From contig JARLHZ010000009.1 in NCBI GenBank assembly GCA_031291995.1, positions 1 to 42,691 of the forward strand: 42,691 nucleotides of DNA, written 5' to 3'. This stretch comes from Candidatus Doudnabacteria bacterium (GTDB lineage: Bacteria; Patescibacteriota; Doudnabacteria; UBA920). Position 1 is the stretch's first letter, and the number at the start of each line of letters is the position of its first letter. The notes under the pieces are model-generated. The model searched no databases. It was not told the DNA's origin and saw nothing but the letters and a program-made list of their open reading frames with translations. Shown here one piece after another: positions 1-7,792 of this stretch. A program made the translations under genes and the position numbers.

Positions 1-138
1 ATCGCATAAATCGTTATCTATCGATAGGTTACTACTTGTAGCCTACCGCTTCTTGGCCAGTACTTAAAAACAAAAGCGTTAATAATTAATTCTGAAAACC
101 CAGCTAACTTATCCACTTGATTTAATTTATAGGTAAAT

Positions 139-705
139 TTAAAGGGCTCTCATAATTTTCCTTAAAACCTCGGCTTCCAAACGGCAGTCCACCAAGGCGT
201 CATGCATCTGACTTTTATCAATGTCGATTTTAAGCGCCTTAATTAAATACTCCAGCCCGAATCCCGCGAAATCATTTTTGGAATTAAGCTTGTTATGCCT
301 GGCCAAATAGCCGTAAAACAATGCCCATAAATCAAAATAATGGTAATCAAAAGGCCATTTCACGCCAGCTCTGTTATAAGCATCCATTAGAATCCTTTTG
401 TCATTGTAGCCGACATAAAACGCCTGAATAACATTTTTGGGGAAGGCTCGGCTAAACTTTTTTATAGCGAATTTCAGATCCGGCGCGCTCTTAACCATTT
501 CCCAGGTGATTTTGTTAACAGCCATCGATTCCGGGTCGCGGCTGCCCCATTTGGCCGGCTTGATATAAGTATTAAAAGATTTCTTCTCCTTTAACGTTTT
601 TTTATCCAGTAATACGGCGGCAATCTGCAGAAGGTCGTGTTTTTTTGGCACGTCAAAGCCGCTGAATTCGGTATCTATAAGAAGTATGTCTCGTTTAAAA
701 TCCAT
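139..705 (-). CDS. DEDDh 3'-5' exonuclease (exonuclease I/DnaQ-like)
   Basis: The 188-residue protein is a single RNase-H-fold exonuclease domain of the DEDDh superfamily, which removes nucleotides from 3' ends with two metal ions. The first motif is DTE (D11, E13), a middle Asp lies in the segment GYNDKRIL, and the last motif is HDALVD with H168 and D173, so all four acidic residues and the catalytic His appear present. The segment DLWALFYGYLARHNKL resembles the substrate-binding part of exonuclease-I and oligoribonuclease-like members. Whether it degrades DNA, RNA or short oligonucleotides cannot be told. A related but catalytically degenerate gene lies immediately upstream on the same strand, so the two probably arose by duplication. 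Confidence 0.8.
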   Translation of the reverse strand: MDFKRDILLIDTEFSGFDVPKKHDLLQIAAVLLDKKTLKEKKSFNTYIKPAKWGSRDPESMAVNKITWEMVKSAPDLKFAIKKFSRAFPKNVIQAFYVGYNDKRILMDAYNRAGVKWPFDYHYFDLWALFYGYLARHNKLNSKNDFAGFGLEYLIKALKIDIDKSQMHDALVDCRLEAEVLRKIMRAL

Positions 706-835
706 AATATTTTTACACTGACTACTGATTTCGCACAGATGAACAGATCGATTACATCAAGTTTGAACCACGCCGGATACCTTTACTAGCCGATGGCAAA
801 TCTGTGATTCCGCGTCATCCGTTATCATTGTGCTA

Positions 836-1372
836 TTAAACTTCTTTAATTATCTTTCTGAAAATTTCCGCCTCCAAACGCACTTTCTCCAGGGCATCAA
901 AGGGTTTTTTTTGCTTTAAATGAAAATAATCCACAAAGGTATGGAAGCTCGGCATCTTTTTCAATCCGTAATTCAGGGTATAAATATAACCAAGCGTCCA
1001 GAGCTGAATAATATGCTGATCATAGTCGAACAGCGATACTGCCTTTTTAAAACCGTTTTTTAAAAACAACAGATTATTAAAACTATTTGTTGCCAAAAGG
1101 AAATCCGTGCCAAAATGTTTGTGGAATTTTTTGATTACATCATAAATTTTAGGACTTTTACGCAGGGTTTCGTAATCGGTATGCAATAACTTGGCGTGCT
1201 CATTAATAATACTGTCCAAATAACTTACTCGGATAAAACTGTCAAAATTATTCTTTTCCAAAAGATTGTCTTTGTCCAGTAAAATTGCCGACAGCTGGAT
1301 AATATTGTCTTTATCAGGATCTATTCCGGTTGTTGTCAATTCAAAAAACAACAAGTCTTTAATAAATTTCAT
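836..1372 (-). CDS. Catalytically degenerate DEDD exonuclease paralogue
   Basis: This 178-residue protein aligns end to end with the exonuclease at 139-705: shared features include the LLDK segment near residue 30, an LW pair in the middle and RLEAE near the C terminus. The catalytic positions have changed. The DTE motif has become ELT (E11, T13), and the HDALVD motif has become FDALEK (F158, K163). At least three of the DEDDh residues are therefore missing, while the fold and length are kept and the frame is open. It may be a non-enzymatic partner or regulator of its neighbour, or an RNA/DNA binder. It could also be a decaying duplicate, but no stop or frameshift is present. Confidence 0.7.
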   Translation of the reverse strand: MKFIKDLLFFELTTTGIDPDKDNIIQLSAILLDKDNLLEKNNFDSFIRVSYLDSIINEHAKLLHTDYETLRKSPKIYDVIKKFHKHFGTDFLLATNSFNNLLFLKNGFKKAVSLFDYDQHIIQLWTLGYIYTLNYGLKKMPSFHTFVDYFHLKQKKPFDALEKVRLEAEIFRKIIKEV

Positions 1373-1380
1373 GATTTTAT

Positions 1381-1445
1381 GAAGTACGAAATTTTACGAA
1401 CTTACGAAGGACAAACTTTCGTAAGTTCGTACCGATTCGTACTTC
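1381..1445. repeat. Nested hairpin of TACGAA words between def and the exonuclease paralogue
   Basis: The spacer is an almost complete inverted repeat. Outer arms GAAGTACGAA (1381-1390) and TTCGTACTTC (1436-1445) pair perfectly, and inner arms of 14 bp (1395-1408 and 1418-1431) also pair perfectly. The hairpin is built from the repeated word TACGAA. No T-run follows on either strand, so it does not look like a standard intrinsic terminator. Confidence 0.75.
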
Positions 1446-1451
1446 GTAAAC

Positions 1452-1955
1452 TCAGATTAATTTTTGCTTCCGCCAGCCTTTTACCAAATCTTCGCCCTGG
1501 GTGTATTTTTTAATTAGGTCTATAATCAGCCGGCCGTTTATATGGTCTATCTCGTGCTGCGCCACCCGCGAAACCCAACCCTCGTCAATAAATTTAACTA
1601 TTTTACCTTCGGCATTCTGCGCCTCTATTGTGACTTTTTGGGGACGCTTAACCATGCCAAAGACCTGCGGTATGGACAAACACCCTTCCTCGATTTCGGT
1701 TTTTTTAAAACCTTTGCCGACAATTTTAGGATTATACAAAGCCATCAACGGTACGCCGGACTTTTCCAGATTCACAATTATTAATTTTACTGACCGTCCC
1801 ACTTGCGGCGCGGCCAGGCCAATGCCGTCCGCGGCTCTGACTGTTTCTATCATATCCTTGGTCAATTTTTGCAAATCTTTGGACAATGGAAAAACCACCG
1901 GCTCGGTCGGCCGGCGAAGCACATCGTCGGGAAATATTTTTATCGGAAGAATCAT
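1452..1955 (-). CDS. def: Peptide deformylase
   Basis: Peptide deformylase removes the formyl group from the initiator Met of new proteins, using a metal ion. The 167-residue protein has all three family motifs in order: GIGLAAPQVG (motif 1), EEGCLSIP with the metal-binding Cys (motif 2) and QHEIDH with the two metal-binding His and the catalytic Glu (motif 3). Length is typical of bacterial Def. It starts 3 bp after the stop codon of a small upstream gene and is probably co-transcribed with it. No met-tRNA formyltransferase gene (fmt) is seen in the window. Confidence 0.96.
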   Translation of the reverse strand: MILPIKIFPDDVLRRPTEPVVFPLSKDLQKLTKDMIETVRAADGIGLAAPQVGRSVKLIIVNLEKSGVPLMALYNPKIVGKGFKKTEIEEGCLSIPQVFGMVKRPQKVTIEAQNAEGKIVKFIDEGWVSRVAQHEIDHINGRLIIDLIKKYTQGEDLVKGWRKQKLI

Positions 1956-1958
1956 AGT

Positions 1959-2240
1959 CTACTTCTTGTCATTTTTTTGCTCCAAAACGCTTTTTTTCAC
2001 CAAATACGCGAACAGCTTACCCGGAGTTTTTGCGTTTACGTTTTCCAAGACATCGCCCATAATCTTTCTTAAAAACTGATGGTCATATTTAACGGCCATA
2101 CCGAGATAAAGCGCGAAGTGCTTACTGTCGTTAAATTTTACCGATAATTCGTCGGCCAGCAAATGGGCGGGGGAATGCAGATGCGCATTACTTTTGGGTT
2201 TTCCCGACGAAAATTTAGCAATTTTTCCCAAAGATTCCAT
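1959..2240 (-). CDS. Small protein of unknown function upstream of def
   Basis: A 93-residue basic, mainly helical protein that I do not recognise. The ATG at 2240 is chosen because a TATAAT box (2247-2252) sits 6 nt upstream; an in-frame GTG at 2255 would place the start on top of that box. A conserved-looking stretch HFALYLGMAVKYDHQFL occupies the middle and the C terminus is Lys-rich. No signal peptide or membrane segment is seen. It is the first gene of a probable two-gene unit with def and is divergent from the glycosyltransferase at 2309. Confidence 0.7.
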   Translation of the reverse strand: MESLGKIAKFSSGKPKSNAHLHSPAHLLADELSVKFNDSKHFALYLGMAVKYDHQFLRKIMGDVLENVNAKTPGKLFAYLVKKSVLEQKNDKK

Positions 2241-2246
2241 AAAAAC

Positions 2247-2252
2247 ATTATA
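2247..2252 (-). promoter_or_regulatory. -10 box giving a near-leaderless transcript (small gene and def)
   Basis: TATAAT on the minus strand, 6 nt before the ATG at 2240. Initiation about 7 nt downstream of the box would place the transcript start at or next to the start codon. No good -35 element is visible. Confidence 0.65.
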
Positions 2253-2266
2253 CACGATATTGCCGG

Positions 2267-2291
2267 TTTTGCCTATTAAACAGGGGCAAAA
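2267..2291. promoter_or_regulatory. Inverted repeat in divergent promoter region (possible operator)
   Basis: TTTTGCC (2267-2273) and GGCAAAA (2285-2291) are perfect inverted repeats 11 bp apart, lying between two divergent -10 boxes (2247-2252 and 2297-2302). The position would suit a shared operator. No regulator is known. Confidence 0.35.
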
Positions 2292-2296
2292 TAAGC

Positions 2297-2302
2297 TATA
2301 AT
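2297..2302 (+). promoter_or_regulatory. -10 box giving a near-leaderless transcript (glycosyltransferase-Nudix gene)
   Basis: TATAAT with 6 nt (ACGGCT) before the ATG at 2309. No Shine-Dalgarno sequence fits between box and start, so the mRNA is probably leaderless. Confidence 0.65.
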
Positions 2303-2308
2303 ACGGCT

Positions 2309-3670
2309 ATGAATAAAGTGGATATTGCGGGGCTCAAAATTAATGCCGTCGCCAAAGTTGAACTGCTGGCGGAATTGCGCGATAGAATTAGCCGCGGGCA
2401 AAAGACCTGGTTGACCACCCCATATTCGGAATTTTTGCACGCCGCTTTGCTGGACCCAGAAATCATGCGCGTTTTAAACTCCGCCGATCTCGCCATAGCC
2501 GACGGAATTGGTTTATTTTGGGCTTACCGGTATTTATCGATTCCGCTGATTGCAAAATCCTACTGGGGAAAAATTTTGCAATCTGGCTGGCAGATAATCT
2601 ATTCCCTGGCTGCCATAATTTTCCGCCCACGCTGGATAAAATCTTCGCTGCCGGAAAAAATACCCGGTTCGGATTTGATTTGGGATTTAGCCAAACTTGC
2701 CGCGGAAAACAATTATTCCATTTATCTGCTTGGCGGTTTTGGCGATACCGCGCAACTCGCCGCCGCGAAACTACATCGGACGGATTTTCTCGGCCGAGAA
2801 AATCCGTCCGATGGCAAAGTTGCCATTGCCGGCATTTCAAATAAGAACCCGGAAGATAAAACAATTATCGATGATATAAATAATTCGAGTCCTGGCATTT
2901 TACTGGTCGCTTTCGGACCCATAAAGCAGGAACAATGGATTGCAAAAAATCTTCCGGAACTTAAAGTCAACCTGGTCGTTGGTTTAGGCGGCACGTTTGA
3001 CTATCTTGCCGGCAAACAGCCCCAGCCGCCCCAATTTTTGCGGCAAGCCGGCCTGGAATGGCTATGGCGGCTATTTACCCAGCCAAAAAGGGTTAATCGG
3101 ATAAGGAATGCGACTATTGGCTTGGCGATGGGACTTTGGAGATACAAAGTTATGATGAATCTCCCGTTTAGACAGAATGTGGTCAGCGCGGTCATTAACC
3201 AAAACGGTGAGGTTCTTGTTGCTAAATTTAATTCCGAAAAAAAGGTTTTAAAAGCGCTGGGCTATTCACGCGATCATTTTAAAAAATTTTGGCAGTTTCC
3301 GCAGGGAGGAATCGAATCAGATGAAAGTATTCCCCAGGCGTCTAAAAGAGAGCTATTCGAAGAGACAGGCATGAAAAACGTTTTTTATTTGGGCTCATCG
3401 GAAAAAACTTACTCTTACATTTGGGAAGACCCGGCTCGAAGGCCGCTGCTTATAAAAGCCCGTTACCAATATAAAGGCCAGTTTCAACATATAGCTTATT
3501 TTAAATTTTTAGGCAATGATACGGAAATCAAATTGGACGCAGAAGAGTTGACGGAATACAAATGGGTTAAGCCGGAAAATTTAGTAACCGAGATTCATTC
3601 GCAAAAGGCCGCAATAGCCAAAATTATCCAAGAGGACTTGAAGGAAATGGCGAAAAAAGCTATAATTTAA
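2309..3670 (+). CDS. WecG/TagA/CpsF-family glycosyltransferase fused to a Nudix hydrolase
   Basis: Residues 1 to about 285 form a GT26-type glycosyltransferase, a family that transfers N-acetylmannosamine or related sugars to undecaprenyl-linked acceptors in polymer assembly. The TPYSE segment, the conserved acidic motif ADGIG, LLGG and the GPIKQEQWIAKN segment support this. Residues about 295-453 are a Nudix domain. Its box at 333-355 fits GX5EX7REUXEEXGU exactly, and the preceding WQFPQGG resembles RppH-type RNA pyrophosphohydrolases. The two domains are in one uninterrupted frame. Residues 156-169 are encoded by a perfect 40-bp palindrome and look like an insertion into a variable loop. 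The first domain is clear; the substrate of either domain is unknown. Confidence 0.85.
   Translation: MNKVDIAGLKINAVAKVELLAELRDRISRGQKTWLTTPYSEFLHAALLDPEIMRVLNSADLAIADGIGLFWAYRYLSIPLIAKSYWGKILQSGWQIIYSLAAIIFRPRWIKSSLPEKIPGSDLIWDLAKLAAENNYSIYLLGGFGDTAQLAAAKLHRTDFLGRENPSDGKVAIAGISNKNPEDKTIIDDINNSSPGILLVAFGPIKQEQWIAKNLPELKVNLVVGLGGTFDYLAGKQPQPPQFLRQAGLEWLWRLFTQPKRVNRIRNATIGLAMGLWRYKVMMNLPFRQNVVSAVINQNGEVLVAKFNSEKKVLKALGYSRDHFKKFWQFPQGGIESDESIPQASKRELFEETGMKNVFYLGSSEKTYSYIWEDPARRPLLIKARYQYKGQFQHIAYFKFLGNDTEIKLDAEELTEYKWVKPENLVTEIHSQKAAIAKIIQEDLKEMAKKAII
2774..2813. repeat. Perfect 40-bp palindrome inside the glycosyltransferase coding region
   Basis: The left half is CATCGGACGGATTTTCTCGG and the right half (2794-2813) is its exact reverse complement. 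It starts on a codon boundary and encodes 13 complete codons plus one base, adding residues HRTDFLGRENPSDG between the conserved LLGG and GPIKQEQ parts of the GT26 domain. A perfect palindrome of this length is not expected from coding constraint and suggests an inserted palindromic element. Confidence 0.85.
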
Positions 3671-3675
3671 AGGCT

Positions 3676-3728
3676 AAATGCGGCTTATAAGCCATATAGG
3701 ACTTATAAGCCATATAGGACTTATATGG
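3676..3728 (+). repeat. Short tandem words before gltX
   Basis: The spacer consists of repeated units of the type GGACTTATAAGCCATATA. It supplies an AGGA 7 nt before the gltX ATG, so the last repeat may double as ribosome binding site. Confidence 0.6.
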
Positions 3729-5230
3729 CTGACAAATCTTTAATTAGAACTCGCTTTGCCCCGAGCCCCACGGGCTTTGTTCATATTGGCAATTTTAGAA
3801 CCGCTTTATTTTCTCATCTTTGGGCAAGACACAATGGCGGAACATCTATTCTTAGGATTGAGGATACGGATCAAAATCGCAAAGTTGAAGGAGCAATTGA
3901 ATACTTATTGCGCGTGATGAAGCAAATGGGAGTAGAATTTGACGAGGGTTTCTACTTAAAAGATGACGGCACAACTGGGGAGAGGGGGGACTTCGGACCG
4001 TACCTCCAATCGCAACGTTTAGCACTTTATCAAAAATTTGCGGATCAGCTAATTAGCCAAAAGCAGGCGTATTATTGTTTTTGCAGCGAAGAGCGCCTTA
4101 ATGATTTAAGAAAAGAACAGGTAGCGCTTAAAAAACCCCCGATGTACGACCGGCATTGCTATAATTTATCGGAGGAACAGAAACAAAAATTGATGGATGA
4201 ATTTAAGGCTTCCGGCAAAAATCCTGTCATACGTTTTTTTATTCCAGAAGGCCAAACGGTCGTCAAAGATTTAATTTATGGCCACATCACTTATGAGAAT
4301 AGAGTCTTAGATGACCAAGTGATTATAAAATCGGACGGTTTTCCAACTTACCATTTGGCTGTCGTGGTTGACGATCACCATATGCAAATTACCCATGTTA
4401 TCCGCGGCGAGGAATGGATCCCTTCGACCCCCAAACATATTTTAATCTATAAAGCTCTCGGCTGGGAGCCAACTCTATTTGCCCATTTACCGCTAATTTT
4501 AAATCCCGACAAATCCAAGCTTAGCAAACGGCAAGGCGATGTGGCAACTGAAGATTATCTAAAAAAGGGTTATCTGCCTCAAGTGTTAGTAAATTTCGTC
4601 GCCATGCTCGGTTGGAACCCGAAGACAGAACAGGAAATTTTTTCCATGGATGACCTAGTCAAACAATTCGACTTGTCGAAAGTGAACAAATCGGGGGCAG
4701 TATTTGACCTAAATAAATTAGACTGGATTAGTAGCCAATATATTAGATTAATCCCCGATAAGGAGCTTGCGGATTTATTAGTCCCGTATTGGAAACAAAA
4801 TGGTATTAATACCGACAAATCAAAAATTGAATACCTAACATCCATTGCTGGGTTAGAAAAAGAGCGCCTGAAAAAACTTTCCGAGATAGGGGAGAGAACC
4901 GGTTACTTTTTTGCGGCGCCTGACTACAATCCGGATTTGCTGGTTTGGAAAAAATCCGATAAAGAAAAAACCCGCCGGGCGCTTGAAAGGTTGTCCGAGC
5001 TGCTCAAAACCGAGGAAAATTTTAGCCAAGGCAATTTGGAAATAGTTATTAAGAAATTTATCGCGGAAAATAATTTTGATAACGGTTCCGTGCTATGGCC
5101 TTTGCGGGTCGCGTTGACCGGTCAGGAAAAAAGTCCCGGACCGTTTGAGGTCTGCGCCACACTGGCTTTAGGCCCCGGCAAAGAGGAAATTTTAATGCGA
5201 TTAAATAGGGCGATCCAAAAACTTTCTTAA
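3725..5230 (+). CDS. gltX: Glutamyl-tRNA synthetase
   Basis: This cytoplasmic class I aminoacyl-tRNA synthetase charges tRNA-Glu. The 501-residue protein starts with RFAPSPTGFVHIGN (the HIGH signature as HIGN) and carries a KLSKRQGD version of the KMSKS loop near residue 262. The insert YCFCSEERL followed by YDRHC supplies Cys and His in the arrangement of the zinc-binding site of many GluRS proteins. The C-terminal helical anticodon-binding part is present to the normal length. The start is supported by AGGA 7 nt upstream. No glnS is in the window, so a non-discriminating role with GatCAB is possible but cannot be judged here. Confidence 0.95.
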   Translation: MADKSLIRTRFAPSPTGFVHIGNFRTALFSHLWARHNGGTSILRIEDTDQNRKVEGAIEYLLRVMKQMGVEFDEGFYLKDDGTTGERGDFGPYLQSQRLALYQKFADQLISQKQAYYCFCSEERLNDLRKEQVALKKPPMYDRHCYNLSEEQKQKLMDEFKASGKNPVIRFFIPEGQTVVKDLIYGHITYENRVLDDQVIIKSDGFPTYHLAVVVDDHHMQITHVIRGEEWIPSTPKHILIYKALGWEPTLFAHLPLILNPDKSKLSKRQGDVATEDYLKKGYLPQVLVNFVAMLGWNPKTEQEIFSMDDLVKQFDLSKVNKSGAVFDLNKLDWISSQYIRLIPDKELADLLVPYWKQNGINTDKSKIEYLTSIAGLEKERLKKLSEIGERTGYFFAAPDYNPDLLVWKKSDKEKTRRALERLSELLKTEENFSQGNLEIVIKKFIAENNFDNGSVLWPLRVALTGQEKSPGPFEVCATLALGPGKEEILMRLNRAIQKLS

Positions 5231-5255
5231 AATTTGGCATAATGCCAAATTTTTT
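5229..5255 (+). terminator. gltX intrinsic terminator
   Basis: Arms AAAATTTGGCA and TGCCAAATTTT with a 3-nt loop, followed by more Ts. The stem begins in the gltX stop codon. Its left arm contains TTGGCA, which also serves as a -35-like element for the next gene. Confidence 0.85.
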
Positions 5256-5263
5256 GTTATAAT
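5234..5263 (+). promoter_or_regulatory. Promoter of the M23 peptidase gene, overlapping the gltX terminator
   Basis: TTGGCA (5234-5239), 18-bp spacer, extended -10 TGTTATAAT ending at 5263. The ATG follows after 7 nt, so the mRNA is near-leaderless. Confidence 0.7.
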
Positions 5264-5270
5264 ATGCTAA

Positions 5271-6569
5271 ATGGCTTATGGAAAAAACATCGAAACAAAA
5301 GGAAAAACTATACTGGCCGGATTACTTGCCATTATTTTAATAACGCCCATAAGTAAAGTCTCTGCCGATGCTTTAAGCGACCAATTAACCGCAAGCCAGC
5401 AAAAGCTCCTGCAGTTAAACCAGCAAATTAACTCTTACCAGCAGCAAATCGCCCAGGTCCAGTCCAAATCGAGTACCCTAAAAAATGAGATTTCTATTTA
5501 TAACGATCAGATAGCTTCAACCCAGCTGGCTATAGAAGCCAAACAAACGCAAATAGACGGCGCAAACCTGCAAATAACCCAGCTGCAACGGCAAATTGAC
5601 GAAAAAACTCAGGATATAGCCAATAACCAGCAAGTTTTAGCCCAGTTAATTTCCGAACTTAATGAAGACGACGACCAATACGCTTTAAAAACCACCATCG
5701 GCAGCAGCAATCTTTCCGATTTTTTGGACCAAATCCAGTATGCGCAAAACTTACAAGCGCAGGTTTACCAGCTAGTGGAAAAAATTAAGGCTCTGAAAAC
5801 CCAATTACAGGCGCAGCAGCAAGCCCTGCAAATCCAGGTAAAGCAGCTGCAAAGCCTCCAGGAACAACTTCAAGTTACACAGGACTCTCTGACTACTGTC
5901 CGAAACCAAAAACAACAACTGCTTAACCAAACCCAAGGTCTGGAAAAAAACTTTCAAAAACTTCTGGTATCCAGCAAACAAACCGCGGTAAATTTACAAA
6001 AGGAAATTGAAGACTTAGATAACCAGGTCAAGGCGAAACTCGGCAAATCGGGTGCCATAAATGCAGTCCCGGGATTGCTGGCCTGGCCAATAGACGGAAT
6101 TCTCACCCAGGGCTATGGCAATACCGGTTTTACATCACTCGGGTACAGCTTCCATAACGGAATAGACGTTGCGGGACCTCCGGGGCAGCCAATTTACGCC
6201 GCGGTAGACGGCGTGGTATATGACGACGACCACAGTAGCCAGGATTTTGGCAACTGGGTAGCGTTAAAAAGCACGATAATAACGGCCAGCGGGCCAGCGC
6301 AAATTATTACTCTTTACGGCCATATGCAAAAATATATTGTCGCAATAGGACAAAGTTTAAAGCAGGGCGATTTAATCGGTTACGAAGGCAATACCGGCAA
6401 CACTACGGCTAAACTTTACGGCCCAGAGAGGGGATACCACCTGCATTTTGGGGTTTATAATTTTAACGGTTTCGGGGTGACTCAGGGCGCTTACACCAAA
6501 ACTTACGGTCCTTATAAAGTTCCTTACGGATATACTTATAATCCATTAACTTTTTTACCGGCCAATTAA
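5271..6569 (+). CDS. Secreted M23 (LytM) peptidase with N-terminal coiled coil
   Basis: A 432-residue exported wall hydrolase of the EnvC/PcsB style. Residues 1-32 are a signal peptide (hydrophobic LAGLLAIILITPI, then KVSADA). Residues about 33-255 are a Gln-rich coiled coil, and the last 165 residues are an M23 endopeptidase domain that cleaves peptide cross-links. The zinc ligands are present: HNGID (H295, D299) and HLHFG (H392), with the further active-site His residues H351 in YGHM and H390. In other bacteria such coiled-coil M23 proteins are activated by FtsEX, and ftsE and ftsX are in this window, so a partnership is a reasonable inference. The next gene starts 3 bp downstream, so the two form an operon. 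Confidence 0.9.
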   Translation: MAYGKNIETKGKTILAGLLAIILITPISKVSADALSDQLTASQQKLLQLNQQINSYQQQIAQVQSKSSTLKNEISIYNDQIASTQLAIEAKQTQIDGANLQITQLQRQIDEKTQDIANNQQVLAQLISELNEDDDQYALKTTIGSSNLSDFLDQIQYAQNLQAQVYQLVEKIKALKTQLQAQQQALQIQVKQLQSLQEQLQVTQDSLTTVRNQKQQLLNQTQGLEKNFQKLLVSSKQTAVNLQKEIEDLDNQVKAKLGKSGAINAVPGLLAWPIDGILTQGYGNTGFTSLGYSFHNGIDVAGPPGQPIYAAVDGVVYDDDHSSQDFGNWVALKSTIITASGPAQIITLYGHMQKYIVAIGQSLKQGDLIGYEGNTGNTTAKLYGPERGYHLHFGVYNFNGFGVTQGAYTKTYGPYKVPYGYTYNPLTFLPAN

Positions 6570-6572
6570 ATT

Positions 6573-7766
6573 ATGACAAAAACAAAAAAAATTATTTTGG
6601 GATTCTTGCTTCTTGAGATGCTGTTAAGCTACGCACCGGCTTACGCGCAAAATGACGTAAAATACGATTATTCCCAGGGAGGTACCAATCCGGTTTCCAG
6701 CCAAATTGAAAAATACCTTTGCGCGCCCAGCCCTGTCGTTAGCAGTCAAACCAGTAATACCACGAGCATGTTTGCTGGAATGGCGATTTCGCAACAGCAA
6801 GCTGCTGCCAACAATGCCAATAGCGGCGATCTTTACCGCTGCATAAACCAACTTTATAAACTCGCCATTGTCGTAGCCAGCGTAGCGGGTGTGTTTATGA
6901 TAGTCATAGCCGGTTATATTTACATGTCGGCCAACGGCGAATCGGAATCCGTTACCAAAGCGAAAAATATTTTAGAAACAACCATCACCGCCATAGTAAT
7001 TCTTTTGGCCGGCTATGTGCTTCTTCGGGCTATTAACCCGGACCTGATCCAGTTCCAACCCATCCAGCCGCCCAGTGTGGTTTTGAACAACGCTGTCGGC
7101 GGCCCTTCGCCAACCGGCGCTGCCGGTGCCATACCGACCGGCGCCGCCTGCGGCAACACCGGCGCTGCCTTATGTTCCGGCGGTACGCCCGATAGCAGCT
7201 GTAATAGCACGTGCAATTCATTTAAGAGCCAAATCCAGCAAGCGGTACAAGGTATTTCTATTAGCGGAGTCAATAATACCGCCGCTTTTATCCAATCGAT
7301 TATGTCTGCGGAGTCTTCATGTCGAGCCGGCCAAACGTCACCTCAAGGCGCTTGCGGATTAGTACAGCTCCTGCCAAGTACGGCCAGTCAATATGGCGCA
7401 AGCTGCGGCGTACCGGCAAATGTTGACTGTACTTGGTTAAATAGCTCCGCGCACGCCGTAGCCAGCATTTGCGCCGGAGCAAAGTATTTACAAAGCTTGT
7501 CCAATGGTATTTGCGGACCTTCAAGAGGCGGCAATATGGAAAACATTATTGCGGGTTATAATGGCGGTTCGGGCGGAACCACGCCGGGAGCCTGCACACC
7601 AACAGTCGATTGTGGCGGTTATCAAAGTTGCGGCGGCGGAGCCATGCAAGCCTGGGAATGTCCATATTCCAACGCCAATCACAGCTCCTGCGATAAGGGT
7701 TATTTAGAAACAAGACAATATGTGCCAAAAGTTATGGCTTGTTATACAGCGCTTGGTGGATCCTAG
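6573..7766 (+). CDS. Pilin-like (VirB2/TrbC-type) membrane protein with C-terminal SLT transglycosylase domain
   Basis: The 397-residue protein has a signal peptide (residues 1-25, ending YAQ), two hydrophobic helices between about 88 and 152 in the arrangement of type IV secretion pilin subunits (IVVASVAGVFMIVIAGYIYM and IVILLAGYVLL), a low-complexity Pro/Gly/Ala linker and a Cys-rich lytic transglycosylase domain. The catalytic Glu is probably E247 in AESSCR, followed by GACGLVQLLPSTA and AGYNGG, which match SLT motifs. It would be held in the membrane with the wall-cleaving domain outside. Co-transcription with the M23 gene suggests joint wall remodelling. A link to a DNA-uptake or secretion apparatus is conjecture. 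Confidence 0.75.
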   Translation: MTKTKKIILGFLLLEMLLSYAPAYAQNDVKYDYSQGGTNPVSSQIEKYLCAPSPVVSSQTSNTTSMFAGMAISQQQAAANNANSGDLYRCINQLYKLAIVVASVAGVFMIVIAGYIYMSANGESESVTKAKNILETTITAIVILLAGYVLLRAINPDLIQFQPIQPPSVVLNNAVGGPSPTGAAGAIPTGAACGNTGAALCSGGTPDSSCNSTCNSFKSQIQQAVQGISISGVNNTAAFIQSIMSAESSCRAGQTSPQGACGLVQLLPSTASQYGASCGVPANVDCTWLNSSAHAVASICAGAKYLQSLSNGICGPSRGGNMENIIAGYNGGSGGTTPGACTPTVDCGGYQSCGGGAMQAWECPYSNANHSSCDKGYLETRQYVPKVMACYTALGGS

Positions 7767-7792
7767 AGATCAAAAAATAATCTACTAATTTT

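Noticed and set aside
1-138. Possible gene end at the left edge.
   Set aside because: No frame with convincing protein sequence; the stretch is AT-rich and shows only a short TATCGATA palindrome.
1501-2079. A 192-codon plus-strand frame opposite def.
   Set aside because: It is the antisense shadow of def and the small upstream gene, with no promoter or binding site.
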